This document shows positions 48,876-57,975 of a DNA stretch of 64,000 nt, one piece after another (position 1 is the stretch's first letter; each line of letters starts with the position of its first letter). Source of the stretch: an uncultured Dorea sp. (GTDB taxonomy: Bacteria; Bacillota; Clostridia; Lachnospirales; Lachnospiraceae); the NCBI GenBank assembly GCA_910584095.1, contig CAJTYU010000010.1:29192-93191 (forward strand). Direction: 5' to 3'. A model generated the notes under the pieces. It searched no databases. It was not told where the DNA came from and saw only the letters and a program-made list of their open reading frames with translations. Made by a program: the position numbers and the translations under genes.

Positions 48876-49745
48876 TCATCTTTTAATTAATGTGCAGCCC
48901 TGTGTTCCACCAAATCCAGGGTTTATTAACATAACTACATCTCTCGGTTTGATGACACCCTGTTCACACCAGTAGGTGTAATGGTAAAAGCTGTCATGGG
49001 AATTCATATGCCCAGTATTGCGGATATTCTGGTCTAAGAATTTTTCTCGGGAACAGCGTAATAATTTAGCCATTCCATCCCAGAAGGTGCTGTTTGAGGT
49101 GTGGGTTACAAAATAATCCACTTCATCAAGGTCTGCTTCCTTCATGCAGTTAAGAATCGCTTTTCTCATCATCAATGCGTTATTCTCTCTGAATTTCGCA
49201 ATGTCTTCAGGCTCGGAGTTCTCGCCATTGGGGGCAAAGATAGTGGTTGAAACGAAGCTTCCAAGAAGCTTATTGCTCTCAGCATCATCTGTTAATAACA
49301 TGGCAACCACGCCATCTCCCATGATAGTTCCGAAGAATACTCTTTCCCTGTCAGAGTAAGCCTTATCAGCACCAACTACTAAAATTTTATTATAAACTCC
49401 GGATTCAATCAATTCCTTTCCAATTTGAACTGTCTTGTGAAGGATTGCACAGGGCAGTCCGCTGAAAAAGTAAACAGGAATCTCCTTTTCAAACTGAAGA
49501 GGCTGTGAATTGCCTCTGATAAAGGGTAATGAGTGTCCGATTAGGATACAATCCGGTGTTTCATTAATCTGATTATATGCCTCTCCGATCATATCCCACA
49601 ATATCTTTTTATTGTCAGTGGGGATCTGGTCAAGACCAATTTTTCTCATGTTCTGCTGCACTTCTTCTGTACAGAACCCTGCAATATCCCCCACTATTCT
49701 GTGGTTCTTACCAAGTACACATGCAACCTTCTTAATACCAACCAT
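48876..49745 (-). CDS. Ketoacyl-ACP synthase III-like protein
   Basis: A 289-residue thiolase-fold protein. The start at 49745 (MVGIKKVACVLG) follows GGGAGGA; it overlaps the BtrH-like gene by 14 bp. The nucleophile is Cys99 in FFSGLPCAI, the catalytic His is His215 in FVTHTSNST, and the third position has His246 (NTGHMNSH) where KAS III has Asn. GDGVVAMLL and the C-terminal NPGFGGTQGCTL complete the fold. KAS III homologues in natural-product clusters perform condensation or acyl transfer from ACP. The changed third residue argues against fatty-acid synthesis (FabH). Confidence 0.85.
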   Translation of the reverse strand: MVGIKKVACVLGKNHRIVGDIAGFCTEEVQQNMRKIGLDQIPTDNKKILWDMIGEAYNQINETPDCILIGHSLPFIRGNSQPLQFEKEIPVYFFSGLPCAILHKTVQIGKELIESGVYNKILVVGADKAYSDRERVFFGTIMGDGVVAMLLTDDAESNKLLGSFVSTTIFAPNGENSEPEDIAKFRENNALMMRKAILNCMKEADLDEVDYFVTHTSNSTFWDGMAKLLRCSREKFLDQNIRNTGHMNSHDSFYHYTYWCEQGVIKPRDVVMLINPGFGGTQGCTLIKR

Positions 49746-50682
49746 CTTTGATATATTCCTCCCAATGATAAATGAATTCTTTTTCGCTGTCAGACAGTTT
49801 TTCAAGATACTCACAGATTTCGTCTATGTCCTCATTCATAAGTGCCATCCGGCATCTTGCAGCCTGCTCTATCTGTAAAGAAAGATCATCATATAGAAGA
49901 CTATCAGTCAAAAACCGGTCAGACTCCTTTAAACTATCAAGAAACCGCTCCACCATTAAACGCCTCTGGATAACATAAACCAGATTGTAATTTAAAGAGC
50001 TTCTGTAGTTAACGGTCTTTGTCTCTCTGATAGCGTCACGACACCGTAAAAAAGCTTTAAAACCCTGACCGCCATTTTCTGCATCCTTAAGGTTTCGCAT
50101 TGCTTTTTTTATGGTATATGCAGCGATCTCCGTTTGAGATGCAGGCTCATTCACCCCTATGATCTTTCGTAGATGAAGCATCCCCTTGGCTTCCGGAATT
50201 TTCCGAACGGAAAGCATAGTCTTCAGGGATTTAAAATCTGCATAACGGCCAACAATTCCTTCTGAGTCTGTGAGCAGCAGCTTTTCAGTCCCCTTCTCCC
50301 TTCTGACTACGATAAAATGGTCTGCCAACTTATACTGTCTTGATAAAGGAAGATAGCTTAGATTTTCCATGTTAACGGGACCTGCAATAACGGCTACCTC
50401 TTCGGGAAAATCCTCCAGACTAAGCTCCTCTGAGGAGTTATGTTCTGTATGCTGTAATTCAATTCCCCATAATGGAGCTACTTCATCAATACCACTTGAA
50501 AACTCCCGAAAGGGTGTGAGTATTCGGGTGTATTCATAGTCAGCCTCAAGGCTGGACATCCCCCAGGATGTACCTGTACTGTTTTCAACCGGGAGCAGAT
50601 AATCTACAGACAATCCGCTTCCGTTCAAAAATGCATAGGACCCGCATGTCACCCACGTTCCGTTATACGGTAATCGTTCCAT
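49732..50682 (-). CDS. BtrH-like acyltransferase (BtrH_N family)
   Basis: A 316-residue protein resembling the butirosin BtrH N-terminal family, cysteine-protease-fold enzymes that move an acyl chain from an ACP to an acceptor. The start at 50682 (MERLPYNGTWVTCGSYAF) follows GAGGAGG; Cys13 in VTCGSYAF sits where the family has its N-terminal nucleophile. VAVIAGPVNMENLSYLP (about 105-121) and the ADHFIVVRRE segment (about 130) fit the conserved core with the catalytic His. A helical C-terminal half follows. It overlaps the ligase by 20 bp and the KAS gene by 14 bp. Confidence 0.72.
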   Translation of the reverse strand: MERLPYNGTWVTCGSYAFLNGSGLSVDYLLPVENSTGTSWGMSSLEADYEYTRILTPFREFSSGIDEVAPLWGIELQHTEHNSSEELSLEDFPEEVAVIAGPVNMENLSYLPLSRQYKLADHFIVVRREKGTEKLLLTDSEGIVGRYADFKSLKTMLSVRKIPEAKGMLHLRKIIGVNEPASQTEIAAYTIKKAMRNLKDAENGGQGFKAFLRCRDAIRETKTVNYRSSLNYNLVYVIQRRLMVERFLDSLKESDRFLTDSLLYDDLSLQIEQAARCRMALMNEDIDEICEYLEKLSDSEKEFIYHWEEYIKDGWY

Positions 50683-52102
50683 GGATGAAAGCCTCCTCAA
50701 TCAAATGTTTATCATCAATCTTCCCATTTGCGGTTTTGGGAAATCCGTTTTCTGTTAAGTAAATCTTTGAAACTCTGTGGTGGCTGTCCTGTGCTTCATT
50801 TACCCTGGAAACTGCTGCTTTGATCGTTTCTACAGACTCCCCGGCAGCAATGCAAAGCATGATTTTTTCACCATAAAGCGGATCGGGAACGCCAACAATG
50901 CGCACTTCCTTAATAAAATAATCTGTAAGTGCGCTTCTAAACAATTCCTCCAATTCAAGACAACCAATACGATAGCCGGACACCTTCAGGATTCTTTTTT
51001 TTCTGGATATGAAGTACAGAAACCCTTCTTCATCTATAGAAAACAGATCCCCAGTCCGTAAACATCGTCCGAAAGATTCATGATCAAAATAGTACTCTGC
51101 CGTTACTTCCTTTGCATTTAAGTATCCACTCATGACATTCGGACCTGAAACGATCAGTTCCCCTACCCCGTTTTCATCCGGATGCTCCAGCCATACTCTG
51201 GTTCCCGCAAGGGGCAGTCCGCAGGAGCCTGCCATGATCTTATCTGTGTGTCCTTCTGGCATGATGGATACGCGTTTGCATTCTGTCTGTCCATACATAG
51301 GAACAATACGAGTGTCGGGTAAAACCTTCATAAGGCGTCTGATCATCTCCACAGGGAAATTATCTCCGGTAGAGGTGATGTAACGAAGGTTGACCAGTTT
51401 TACTCTTTCAAGCATTCTAGAATACAGAAGCCCTCCGAGCAGGGAAGGCATCGCCGGAAATGCTGTGATTTCTTCCTTCACTAACATACCGGGGATTTCT
51501 GACAGCGTATATTTCTCAGGAATGACTAGTGTTGACTGATATTCCAGTGCCATAAACAGCTGATATAAACCATAATCAAAGGATAAGGGAAGACAGCATA
51601 AGATACGATCCTGGGGACCGTTTTTCAATCTTCCATTAATCGCCTCAATGCAAAATTCCACCTGAGGTTCAGGAGCCATTACCCCTTTTGGTTTTCCGGT
51701 AGAGCCTGAGGTGTAGATGACATACACAAGATCCTTCTGTGTCCCGTATTCCAGGAAGTGGAAATCGGTGATTCCATCATTTTCCTCTGAAGGAGTTTCC
51801 AGAAAAACTCTGGGAGCAACTTCCTGACTAATATAATCAAGCTGGCTTTCTGCACTATCCTCCGGGATGATCACGAAACAAACCTGCATATGGATGCAGG
51901 TCAGAATTGCAGTGATCGTGTGGATCGTGTTTGAATTTCTGATCAGTGCGTACTGTCCCTTTGAAACGCCATGGCTTTCCAAAATTTTCTGAAACTCCAT
52001 CGCCTTATTATGAAGATCCTCATAGGTGTACTTGCCCAAGCGGGCAGAAACTGCCTGTTTTTTGCATGCAAGGTTATCTGAAATCAGTTTTTTGTATAAC
52101 AT
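50663..52102 (-). CDS. AMP-forming acyl/aminoacyl ligase (adenylation enzyme)
   Basis: A 479-residue stand-alone ANL-family enzyme that makes an acyl- or aminoacyl-AMP and likely loads the cluster's ACP. Core motifs: A3 YTSGSTGKPKG (130-140), A4 LSFDYGLYQLF, A5 MYGQTECK, A7 LRTGDLF, A8 SRKKRILKVSGYRIG and A10 PKTANGKID with the catalytic lysine. The Asp in the A4 FD pair is the residue that holds the substrate amino group in amino-acid-specific domains, hinting at an amino acid substrate. It follows the NadE-like gene with a 1-bp overlap. Confidence 0.92.
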   Translation of the reverse strand: MLYKKLISDNLACKKQAVSARLGKYTYEDLHNKAMEFQKILESHGVSKGQYALIRNSNTIHTITAILTCIHMQVCFVIIPEDSAESQLDYISQEVAPRVFLETPSEENDGITDFHFLEYGTQKDLVYVIYTSGSTGKPKGVMAPEPQVEFCIEAINGRLKNGPQDRILCCLPLSFDYGLYQLFMALEYQSTLVIPEKYTLSEIPGMLVKEEITAFPAMPSLLGGLLYSRMLERVKLVNLRYITSTGDNFPVEMIRRLMKVLPDTRIVPMYGQTECKRVSIMPEGHTDKIMAGSCGLPLAGTRVWLEHPDENGVGELIVSGPNVMSGYLNAKEVTAEYYFDHESFGRCLRTGDLFSIDEEGFLYFISRKKRILKVSGYRIGCLELEELFRSALTDYFIKEVRIVGVPDPLYGEKIMLCIAAGESVETIKAAVSRVNEAQDSHHRVSKIYLTENGFPKTANGKIDDKHLIEEAFIHGTITV

Positions 52103-52983
52103 TATACCCTCTCTAATCCGGCAAGCAGGGTTCTTCTCTTAAATCTTGCGGAAACCTGTACGGTTTTGTAAAGTGCATCAACGATTTCCACGGGAAGATC
52201 TGTTTTTCCAGAAATTTGCCCCAGATCACTGCATACGTGAAACTGCTCTAAGCACTCGTCAATCTGTTCCTGTGAAAGCAGGTTTTTGATCTTTTCTACC
52301 TTAACATCATCTTCCTCGGTGAAGGTTCTTGAACCGGTGATTGGTCCGCCGTTATATAACCAGTAAGCAATGTCCTCAAGGTCGTTTTCGTTCTTCCAGA
52401 AACCTGCGGAAGGATTCTGTGCGATGACTTCTGCCCTAGATCCGACTAAGCCTGCTAAAATCTTTACCTCTGACTTATATAAATGTGAGATGGGCTTGAA
52501 ATGTCCAAGATTATCTCCAAAGGGCATAAAGAAACCAAGTTCGATCTCACTGCGATTTGAATTTGCTGCAACCAGGTAACCTTTATCCTGATAGGATGAG
52601 AAAATGGCAGTTCTTAATGAACAGTTTGCTCTTGCAGGATCTAATAAACTGTTCGGATTGAAACCAATTTCGGGGTCAGCCTCCTTAAGCATACTGATCA
52701 GTCGGGCATTTAAGTCGCCAAGTGGAATGACTGCAAGAGGAACTTCCAGATCCGCTGCAAGATTATTCACGTTATCAAGATATTTCTGTTCCATATGCTG
52801 CTGATGAACAGCAAACAGTCTTACTCTTTCCCTGCCAAGTACACATACACATAGTCTCGCCACCACATCAGAATCCAAACCTCCGGAAACAGGGACGATT
52901 ACCTTTTCCCCTTCTAGGACATACTCTCTGATAAAATCGGTGATTCTGGATAATTCAGACTTCAGCATATTAAGTGTTTTCAT
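52102..52983 (-). CDS. NadE-like N-type ATP pyrophosphatase (ammonia ligase)
   Basis: A 293-residue NAD-synthetase-family protein: PP-loop SGGLDSD (33-39), ARANCSLRTAIF, VAANSNRSEIELGFFMPFGD and FKPISHLYKSEVKILAG match the NadE core. There is no glutaminase domain, so free ammonia or another amine would be the donor. Its place inside the cluster suggests that it adenylates a carboxyl and forms an amide in the product rather than making NAD. The start at 52983 overlaps the previous stop as ATGA and follows AAAGGAG. Confidence 0.85.
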   Translation of the reverse strand: MKTLNMLKSELSRITDFIREYVLEGEKVIVPVSGGLDSDVVARLCVCVLGRERVRLFAVHQQHMEQKYLDNVNNLAADLEVPLAVIPLGDLNARLISMLKEADPEIGFNPNSLLDPARANCSLRTAIFSSYQDKGYLVAANSNRSEIELGFFMPFGDNLGHFKPISHLYKSEVKILAGLVGSRAEVIAQNPSAGFWKNENDLEDIAYWLYNGGPITGSRTFTEEDDVKVEKIKNLLSQEQIDECLEQFHVCSDLGQISGKTDLPVEIVDALYKTVQVSARFKRRTLLAGLERV

Positions 52984-53699
52984 CCTATGACTCCTTTCCT
53001 GATATGAATATATCCCGGGTGACCTTCCGAATTCCAATTAAAAATCATCTCCTCCTTCGCAGGAAGTTCTGATAATTGTGCAAAAAATGTACCAAAATCA
53101 TCAGGATCAGAACAAACTGTTTTCACGGGATGTTCCTTTAAGTAACCCACAAACTCTGCTTCGCTTAATCTGTGGCTGTAAGACAGGATCATGGTATGAT
53201 CAGTGCCTTCAGACTCTTCAACCACTAAAGCCTTATCAAGTAAAAGAATGCCTGCTTCGTACTTCTCACTCTCATCAAACGGAGTATTTAACTGTGCACA
53301 GCAGATCAACGCATAGTCTCCGTCCTTCATCGCATGTTCTGCCAGTAGTAAAGCGAGGGGAAATGCAAGCGCTTTCATTCCCTTTACCCCAAGGGGAGCA
53401 ACATGCTTAAGTCCTGCGCCATGAAGTAATAAATACTCCGGAGCAGGATATCCAAATTCCTCAGTTGTTCTGACATCATAGAAAAATCTGACCCTATCCT
53501 CGTATCCCTTCACGGTACTTTTAATCAACGGAAGAAGCATCTTCAGATTCGCCTCCGGGTAAACCCCTTCTTCCACTGGAAGTTCTTCCACATCGATTCC
53601 ATAAAGGGCTGAAAAAGTATCTCTGTAGAAAGGATGGACAAATTTTCCATCCTCCTGTACCCTTTTTGAATCAGCTAAATAATTGATTACTCTTAACAC
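52980..53699 (-). CDS. Unassigned protein, possible degenerate ketosynthase-like partner
   Basis: A 239-residue protein. The GTG at 53699 lies 6 nt after GGGAGGA, and the upstream TTG reading overlaps that site. The stretch PAPEYLLLHGAGLKHVAPLG-VKGMKALAFPLALLLAEHAM-DYALICCAQ (about 90-155) has the rhythm of a thiolase-fold core, with the position of the nucleophile cysteine replaced (VKGMKAL). This suggests a catalytically dead partner of the KAS III-like protein, as chain-length factors are for KAS II, but similarity is weak and another fold is possible. Confidence 0.6.
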   Translation of the reverse strand: MLRVINYLADSKRVQEDGKFVHPFYRDTFSALYGIDVEELPVEEGVYPEANLKMLLPLIKSTVKGYEDRVRFFYDVRTTEEFGYPAPEYLLLHGAGLKHVAPLGVKGMKALAFPLALLLAEHAMKDGDYALICCAQLNTPFDESEKYEAGILLLDKALVVEESEGTDHTMILSYSHRLSEAEFVGYLKEHPVKTVCSDPDDFGTFFAQLSELPAKEEMIFNWNSEGHPGYIHIRKGVIG

Positions 53700-53731
53700 T
53701 ATAATTCCTCCCAAACATTAACAAAGCGTTC

Positions 53732-54868
53732 TCAGCCTAGTGAGTTTTCCATTACATACCACTCTGCTTCAAGCTCTTTTTTGCTGATATTAAAAGCATC
53801 GGCAAGTAATGTATAAATTCTGTGCACCCGGTCAAGTTCGATTTCTGTACTCTGTTCCTTCATCTTCATGGTCCACTGTTTTCTGCCTTCACTCTGAAAT
53901 TCCATTAACGGGGTAAATGAAGCAATTCCCGGATGGTTCTTGTATTCATCCAAAAGCAAAAGTACCTGTTCCAGATTCTCTGCTTCCACAGCAGGAGAAG
54001 ACACGATTTTACTTTTATCTGTGTAATAATTTCTGTACCAGGAAATATGGATTCTTTCCAATTCATCCGCAGTAAAACCAGATAATACTTCAGGAATTGC
54101 CCACAGGGAACAACAGGAATATAATTCATGTTTCCACAGCCACTCCAAAAGAGTTCCGGGCTTTACATGATACGGGAATAAAACAACCTTGTCACAGCCC
54201 ATAGAAAACGCTTTTCTGATGGATTTTTTCGCATATTCAATGCTACAACGTTCTGTGATAAACGGGATACCGATACCGATATTTGCGTATACATACATTC
54301 CAGCAACATGAATCATATCAATAGCATCCTGCAGATCTTTACAGGTCATCTTCTTATTAATGCAGTTACGCATGATCCAGTCATCACAACATTCTATGCC
54401 AATTTCAATGTTAAATCTTTTCGCGTTGACGCAGTCACGCAGCGACTCAAGCTTCTCCTGTGTAATAGAATCTGCCCTCGTCTCAATGTAGAAATCCTTG
54501 CACTGTGTATGTTCCAACAGTCCAAAAATCCTTTTGCGCATAGCCTCGGGAACTTCTGCATCATCTAGCATACTGCCGGAAGGGGTTACGATCAGTTCCT
54601 GCAGCTTTTTAGGGAGATTCTCAATCTGTTTGGCTAATTCATGAATCACCGCAATTTCATCAACATCGTACCCCTTTCCGTAATTACACATTGTACACCC
54701 ACCCTCTGCATCGTGGGTGCAGCCCTTTGTCATAAACCATACCTCACAGAAAGCACTGTCATTCACAGTTTCCGTGCGAACCTGTAAGATGATCTCTTTC
54801 TTAAGAGGTTTTCTGTCATTGTAAACTTTCTGCATTACGTTCTTAAGAACAGCATTACTTTTATCCAA
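53732..54868 (-). CDS. RaSEA-like radical SAM protein C
   Basis: A 378-residue radical SAM enzyme with a C-x7-C-x2-C cluster motif (Cys50, Cys58, Cys61 in GCTHDAEGGCTMCNYG), the pattern of the archaeosine-synthase radical SAM (RaSEA, TIGR01210) and related Elp3-like groups. IETRADSIT, FNIEIGIECCDDW and GIGIPF follow in the barrel. It lacks the CxxC and CxC C-terminal cysteines of its two paralogues at 59.9-62.3 kb. It sits between the ACP and the degenerate KAS-like gene. RaSEA cleaves a C-N bond in archaeosine synthesis; the reaction here is unknown. Confidence 0.85.
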   Translation of the reverse strand: MDKSNAVLKNVMQKVYNDRKPLKKEIILQVRTETVNDSAFCEVWFMTKGCTHDAEGGCTMCNYGKGYDVDEIAVIHELAKQIENLPKKLQELIVTPSGSMLDDAEVPEAMRKRIFGLLEHTQCKDFYIETRADSITQEKLESLRDCVNAKRFNIEIGIECCDDWIMRNCINKKMTCKDLQDAIDMIHVAGMYVYANIGIGIPFITERCSIEYAKKSIRKAFSMGCDKVVLFPYHVKPGTLLEWLWKHELYSCCSLWAIPEVLSGFTADELERIHISWYRNYYTDKSKIVSSPAVEAENLEQVLLLLDEYKNHPGIASFTPLMEFQSEGRKQWTMKMKEQSTEIELDRVHRIYTLLADAFNISKKELEAEWYVMENSLG

Positions 54869-54894
54869 GCTTTTCCTCCCGGTATAAACCGAAC

Positions 54895-55134
54895 TTAACG
54901 ATTCTCAATATACTTACATACAGATTCTACGCTAAAGAAAATATCTGCCATTTCCTCCATCGGATTAAATGAAAATACGAATTCATCTTCCAATCTGATC
55001 TGAAACATAATCATCTTTAAAGAATCCATCTGAAGATCTTCTCTTAAACGACTTGAAGCTGTGATATCTGTAAACTCCATCTCACATGCATCCTCGATAC
55101 ATGCAATGACTTTTTCATAAATTTCTTCGTTCAT
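54895..55134 (-). CDS. Acyl carrier protein
   Basis: A 79-residue carrier: acidic helix I, DLQMDSLKMIMFQIRLED with phosphopantetheine-attachment Ser38 in the DSL motif, then acidic helices III-IV. The start at 55134 (MNEEIYEKVI) follows CAGGAGAAG. It is the only carrier in the operon, so every thioester step should run through it. No phosphopantetheinyl transferase is visible nearby; the host AcpS would have to prime it. Confidence 0.93.
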   Translation of the reverse strand: MNEEIYEKVIACIEDACEMEFTDITASSRLREDLQMDSLKMIMFQIRLEDEFVFSFNPMEEMADIFFSVESVCKYIENR

Positions 55135-55162
55135 AATTTCTTCTCCTGGCCTTAAGTTTTTA

Positions 55163-56335
55163 TCAGTCAAAGTTACCTGACATGTTCACTTTATAAGTGT
55201 CATTATGATTTCTTGCCGCATAAGTCTGATCACGATCACTGATCAGTACTGCAGGCAGAGGATGTGATAAGAACAGGCTTCTTGCTTCCGTCACGGAATA
55301 TGCTCCCACATTCTCAAACACAAGAAAATCCCCAATCTCGCCAGCTGGTATCACGGCTTTTTTTGCAATAATATCATGGGCTGTACACAACTCGCCACAA
55401 ATTGTAACCTGCGTAGTCCCGGTATTTTTTTCATCCAGATATCTGATATGAGGGCAACATCTTCCATTCACCTGACCGTAATAGCTGATATGATGAATTC
55501 CTCCATTCACTATGTAAAATAAATCCTTCTCCCGTTCCCTGATATCGACGATTTTTGTGATGTAGCATCCAATATCGGAAGTGACAGCTCTGCCCATTTC
55601 CATAGTAACGAAATACTCTTTGCAAAAAGGAACAAAAAACTGTTCAATTTCTTCACACAGACTGTTATACCAGTCAGATCCTTCCATTAACGCCGGAAAA
55701 CCAATGCCAGGTCCGTATTCAATCTGCGGATTAGGTAATCTGAGTCTCTCAACCACCTGTCTTAAAAAATTCAGATCTTTCTCAATATCCGATGATTTCT
55801 TTTTCTGCGTACCGGAGTAATAATGAATTCCACAGAATCTGATGTAAGGATATCTCTCAGGATGATCCGCAGCCTCAAGCAATTCATCTTCCCTCATCCC
55901 AAACTGATTCCCACTTGATAACCTTAACAAAACCTTCTGGACAACCATATATCTGGCTGCTGCCCTTGCTAATATATCCAATTCTCTTAAGGATTCAACG
56001 GAAATTCTGTGATATTGCTTCCTCGCAATGTAATCCAGTTCTTCATCACTTTTGTAGATTCCTCCAACAACAATTTTCGAAGGTGCAATTCCAACTTCTT
56101 CGCATAATTGTAATTCCCCTGCAGAGCAAACCTCAACACACTCTGCAGCTTCGGCCGCATATTTTACCATAAAGGGATTGCTTTTGACGGAGTAACAAAT
56201 TTCAGGCCTCCCCTCAAACCGTTCTCTCATAGTCTGAATGTTCCGTATTAATACTTCTGCATCAAAATGATAGCAGGGGAAATTCTGCTTCACAAGTTTG
56301 GTTGCTTTTCCGGATAAAGTGCTAAAATGTTCCAT
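55163..56335 (-). CDS. LysA/BtrK-like PLP-dependent decarboxylase
   Basis: A 390-residue fold-III (alanine-racemase-like) decarboxylase. PLP lysine is Lys51 in CYSVKSNP; HYYSGTQ, the glycine loop EYGPGIGFP and ICGELCTAHD with the catalytic Cys fit the diaminopimelate decarboxylase family. BtrK of butirosin is a relative that decarboxylates an amino acid while bound to an ACP. Here the next gene is the ACP, so decarboxylation of a carrier-bound amino acid is a good hypothesis. It starts after GGGGGAAG, 6 bp after the BtrH-like gene. Confidence 0.9.
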   Translation of the reverse strand: MEHFSTLSGKATKLVKQNFPCYHFDAEVLIRNIQTMRERFEGRPEICYSVKSNPFMVKYAAEAAECVEVCSAGELQLCEEVGIAPSKIVVGGIYKSDEELDYIARKQYHRISVESLRELDILARAAARYMVVQKVLLRLSSGNQFGMREDELLEAADHPERYPYIRFCGIHYYSGTQKKKSSDIEKDLNFLRQVVERLRLPNPQIEYGPGIGFPALMEGSDWYNSLCEEIEQFFVPFCKEYFVTMEMGRAVTSDIGCYITKIVDIREREKDLFYIVNGGIHHISYYGQVNGRCCPHIRYLDEKNTGTTQVTICGELCTAHDIIAKKAVIPAGEIGDFLVFENVGAYSVTEARSLFLSHPLPAVLISDRDQTYAARNHNDTYKVNMSGNFD

Positions 56336-56341
56336 AAATCT

Positions 56342-57190
56342 CTAACTTCCCCCTTTCCAGTCAGCCAGTTTTTTCCATATAGCCGAATCAAGTTCACTAA
56401 TAATAGAATAGCCGCTTGTTTCCGGAATGTCTGTCAGCTGGTACAACATGTCCAACAATTTCTGATGATCCGCCGTTCCAAGGCAGCCTGCGGATCCGGC
56501 AAATTCGATTACCTTACTAACCTGAATCTGATAATTCATAAGTCCATAGCTGAGTGCATATTTCCCACTTCCCCTAATCTTAAGCGCCTTCTCTGTCAAG
56601 GCCTCCTGGTTTTCAAGCCACATCCCGGGATTCTCAATTCTCCACTCCACCGCATCCGCGATCATATCCCTTGGATTGATGATATTAAACTTTGGTATCC
56701 AGTTAAAATATGCGATAAATCCGCAGACAGCTTCCATCTTTGCCCGGATGTCATCTTTCATGACAATCTGCACAGGGATTGCAAGGGGATCGCAAATCAG
56801 GTACTCTGTTTCATTATACTTCCTGCACAAATAATAAGCAGGACAGCCACTGTAAAATTTATTCTGAACAGTTTCAATTCCCCAACAGTGTGGAAATTCA
56901 CCTAGCAGCACCCAGGTGTTTTCAGGAAACTTCTCCATGGAAAATGCCTTACAGCTTTCCACGGTAAGTTCATCCCCGATTCCCAGATAGCAGCTGAGTT
57001 TTTCCATGTATTCCTTCCATTCAATCGCCGGTCGAAAGCATTCTCCGATATTGTCAGTAAAGGAAAAGGCCATGGCCCGAAAGCTCATGCAATCAAGACT
57101 GATTTCAGGCAAAGAACTGGTTCCGCTTGCCTCAAGCAAGCCACGAAACGCATAATCAAAGCTATCGAGAGACTTTCCGATATAATTCAT
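56342..57190 (-). CDS. Second BtrH-like protein
   Basis: A 282-residue protein with the BtrH_N-type layout: SFDYAFRGLLEASG, then FSFTDNIGECFRPAIEW, TWVLLGEFPHCWGIE and ECLICDP-like EYLICDPLAIPVQIV. The N-terminal position that holds the nucleophile Cys in the first copy has no cysteine (DYAFRGLL), so it may be a non-catalytic partner or use another residue. The start at 57190 forms an ATGA overlap with the methyltransferase stop; the in-frame ATG at 57205 is an alternative. Assignment is moderate. Confidence 0.6.
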   Translation of the reverse strand: MNYIGKSLDSFDYAFRGLLEASGTSSLPEISLDCMSFRAMAFSFTDNIGECFRPAIEWKEYMEKLSCYLGIGDELTVESCKAFSMEKFPENTWVLLGEFPHCWGIETVQNKFYSGCPAYYLCRKYNETEYLICDPLAIPVQIVMKDDIRAKMEAVCGFIAYFNWIPKFNIINPRDMIADAVEWRIENPGMWLENQEALTEKALKIRGSGKYALSYGLMNYQIQVSKVIEFAGSAGCLGTADHQKLLDMLYQLTDIPETSGYSIISELDSAIWKKLADWKGGS

Positions 57191-57957
57191 TTTCTTAATA
57201 CCCATATCTGATCAAATGAATCCTTTGAGAATTCACTTTTATCAAAATCGCCATATACCTTGTCAATTGTAAATCCAGCACGAAACGCAGCCTGTCCGAT
57301 CACCTCAGGATGAATCCATCTGAAGTTGAAGGTCTGAATAACCCTTTCATTCAGTTTGATGCTGCAATCCATCACCTCGCGTTCGAAATCATAGATGTAG
57401 TGGTCTGTGATCGTGATACCTTTTTCGGGGTCTGAATACATCGGAATGTCAACATCGTTATGCGTTTCGGCCCATTCTTTCTGGAAAATATAATGGTCAA
57501 GTACAAAGCTGCCGCCGGGCAGCAATGCATTGTAAACTTTTTTGAACACCTGCTCCAGTTCGGTATTCGTCATGATGTGCCCGACTGTGCGGAAGGGAAG
57601 ATAAACCACCTCAAATTCTTCGCAGAATTCAATGTTTTCAATCTTCTGTTTAATAAGCTGCAGGGTTCCGACCACGACCGAATACCCCTTAAGCTTTTTG
57701 TATTTTTCTTCACATTTTTTCAGCATATTTGCGCTGGTATCTACGCCGACAATGTGTTTGGGATGTAATTTGATAGCTTCTAAAGCAATTCTTCCGGTGC
57801 CGATTCCAAGTTCAAGAAAGGGACCGTTGTGAGCCTCCAGATATTCCAAATAGAATTTTAAGGAAGGCTCATAATTGTCATCTCCGGTACACCAGCGCTC
57901 ATACTCATTTGCAATACCGTCATATCCATTCTCTGAATCAGTGTAAATATTCACCAT
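57187..57957 (-). CDS. Class I SAM-dependent methyltransferase
   Basis: A 256-residue Rossmann-fold methyltransferase. Motif I is FLELGIGTGRIALEA (47-61), the acidic ribose-binding residue follows in IVGVDTSANML, and VVYLPFRTVGHI matches the post-motif segment of small-molecule methyltransferases. It starts after CGGAGGG. No substrate-specific signature is evident; O-, N- or C-methylation of the pathway intermediate is possible. Confidence 0.93.
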   Translation of the reverse strand: MVNIYTDSENGYDGIANEYERWCTGDDNYEPSLKFYLEYLEAHNGPFLELGIGTGRIALEAIKLHPKHIVGVDTSANMLKKCEEKYKKLKGYSVVVGTLQLIKQKIENIEFCEEFEVVYLPFRTVGHIMTNTELEQVFKKVYNALLPGGSFVLDHYIFQKEWAETHNDVDIPMYSDPEKGITITDHYIYDFEREVMDCSIKLNERVIQTFNFRWIHPEVIGQAAFRAGFTIDKVYGDFDKSEFSKDSFDQIWVLRK

Positions 57958-57975
57958 AGAATTCCCTCCGCTGAA

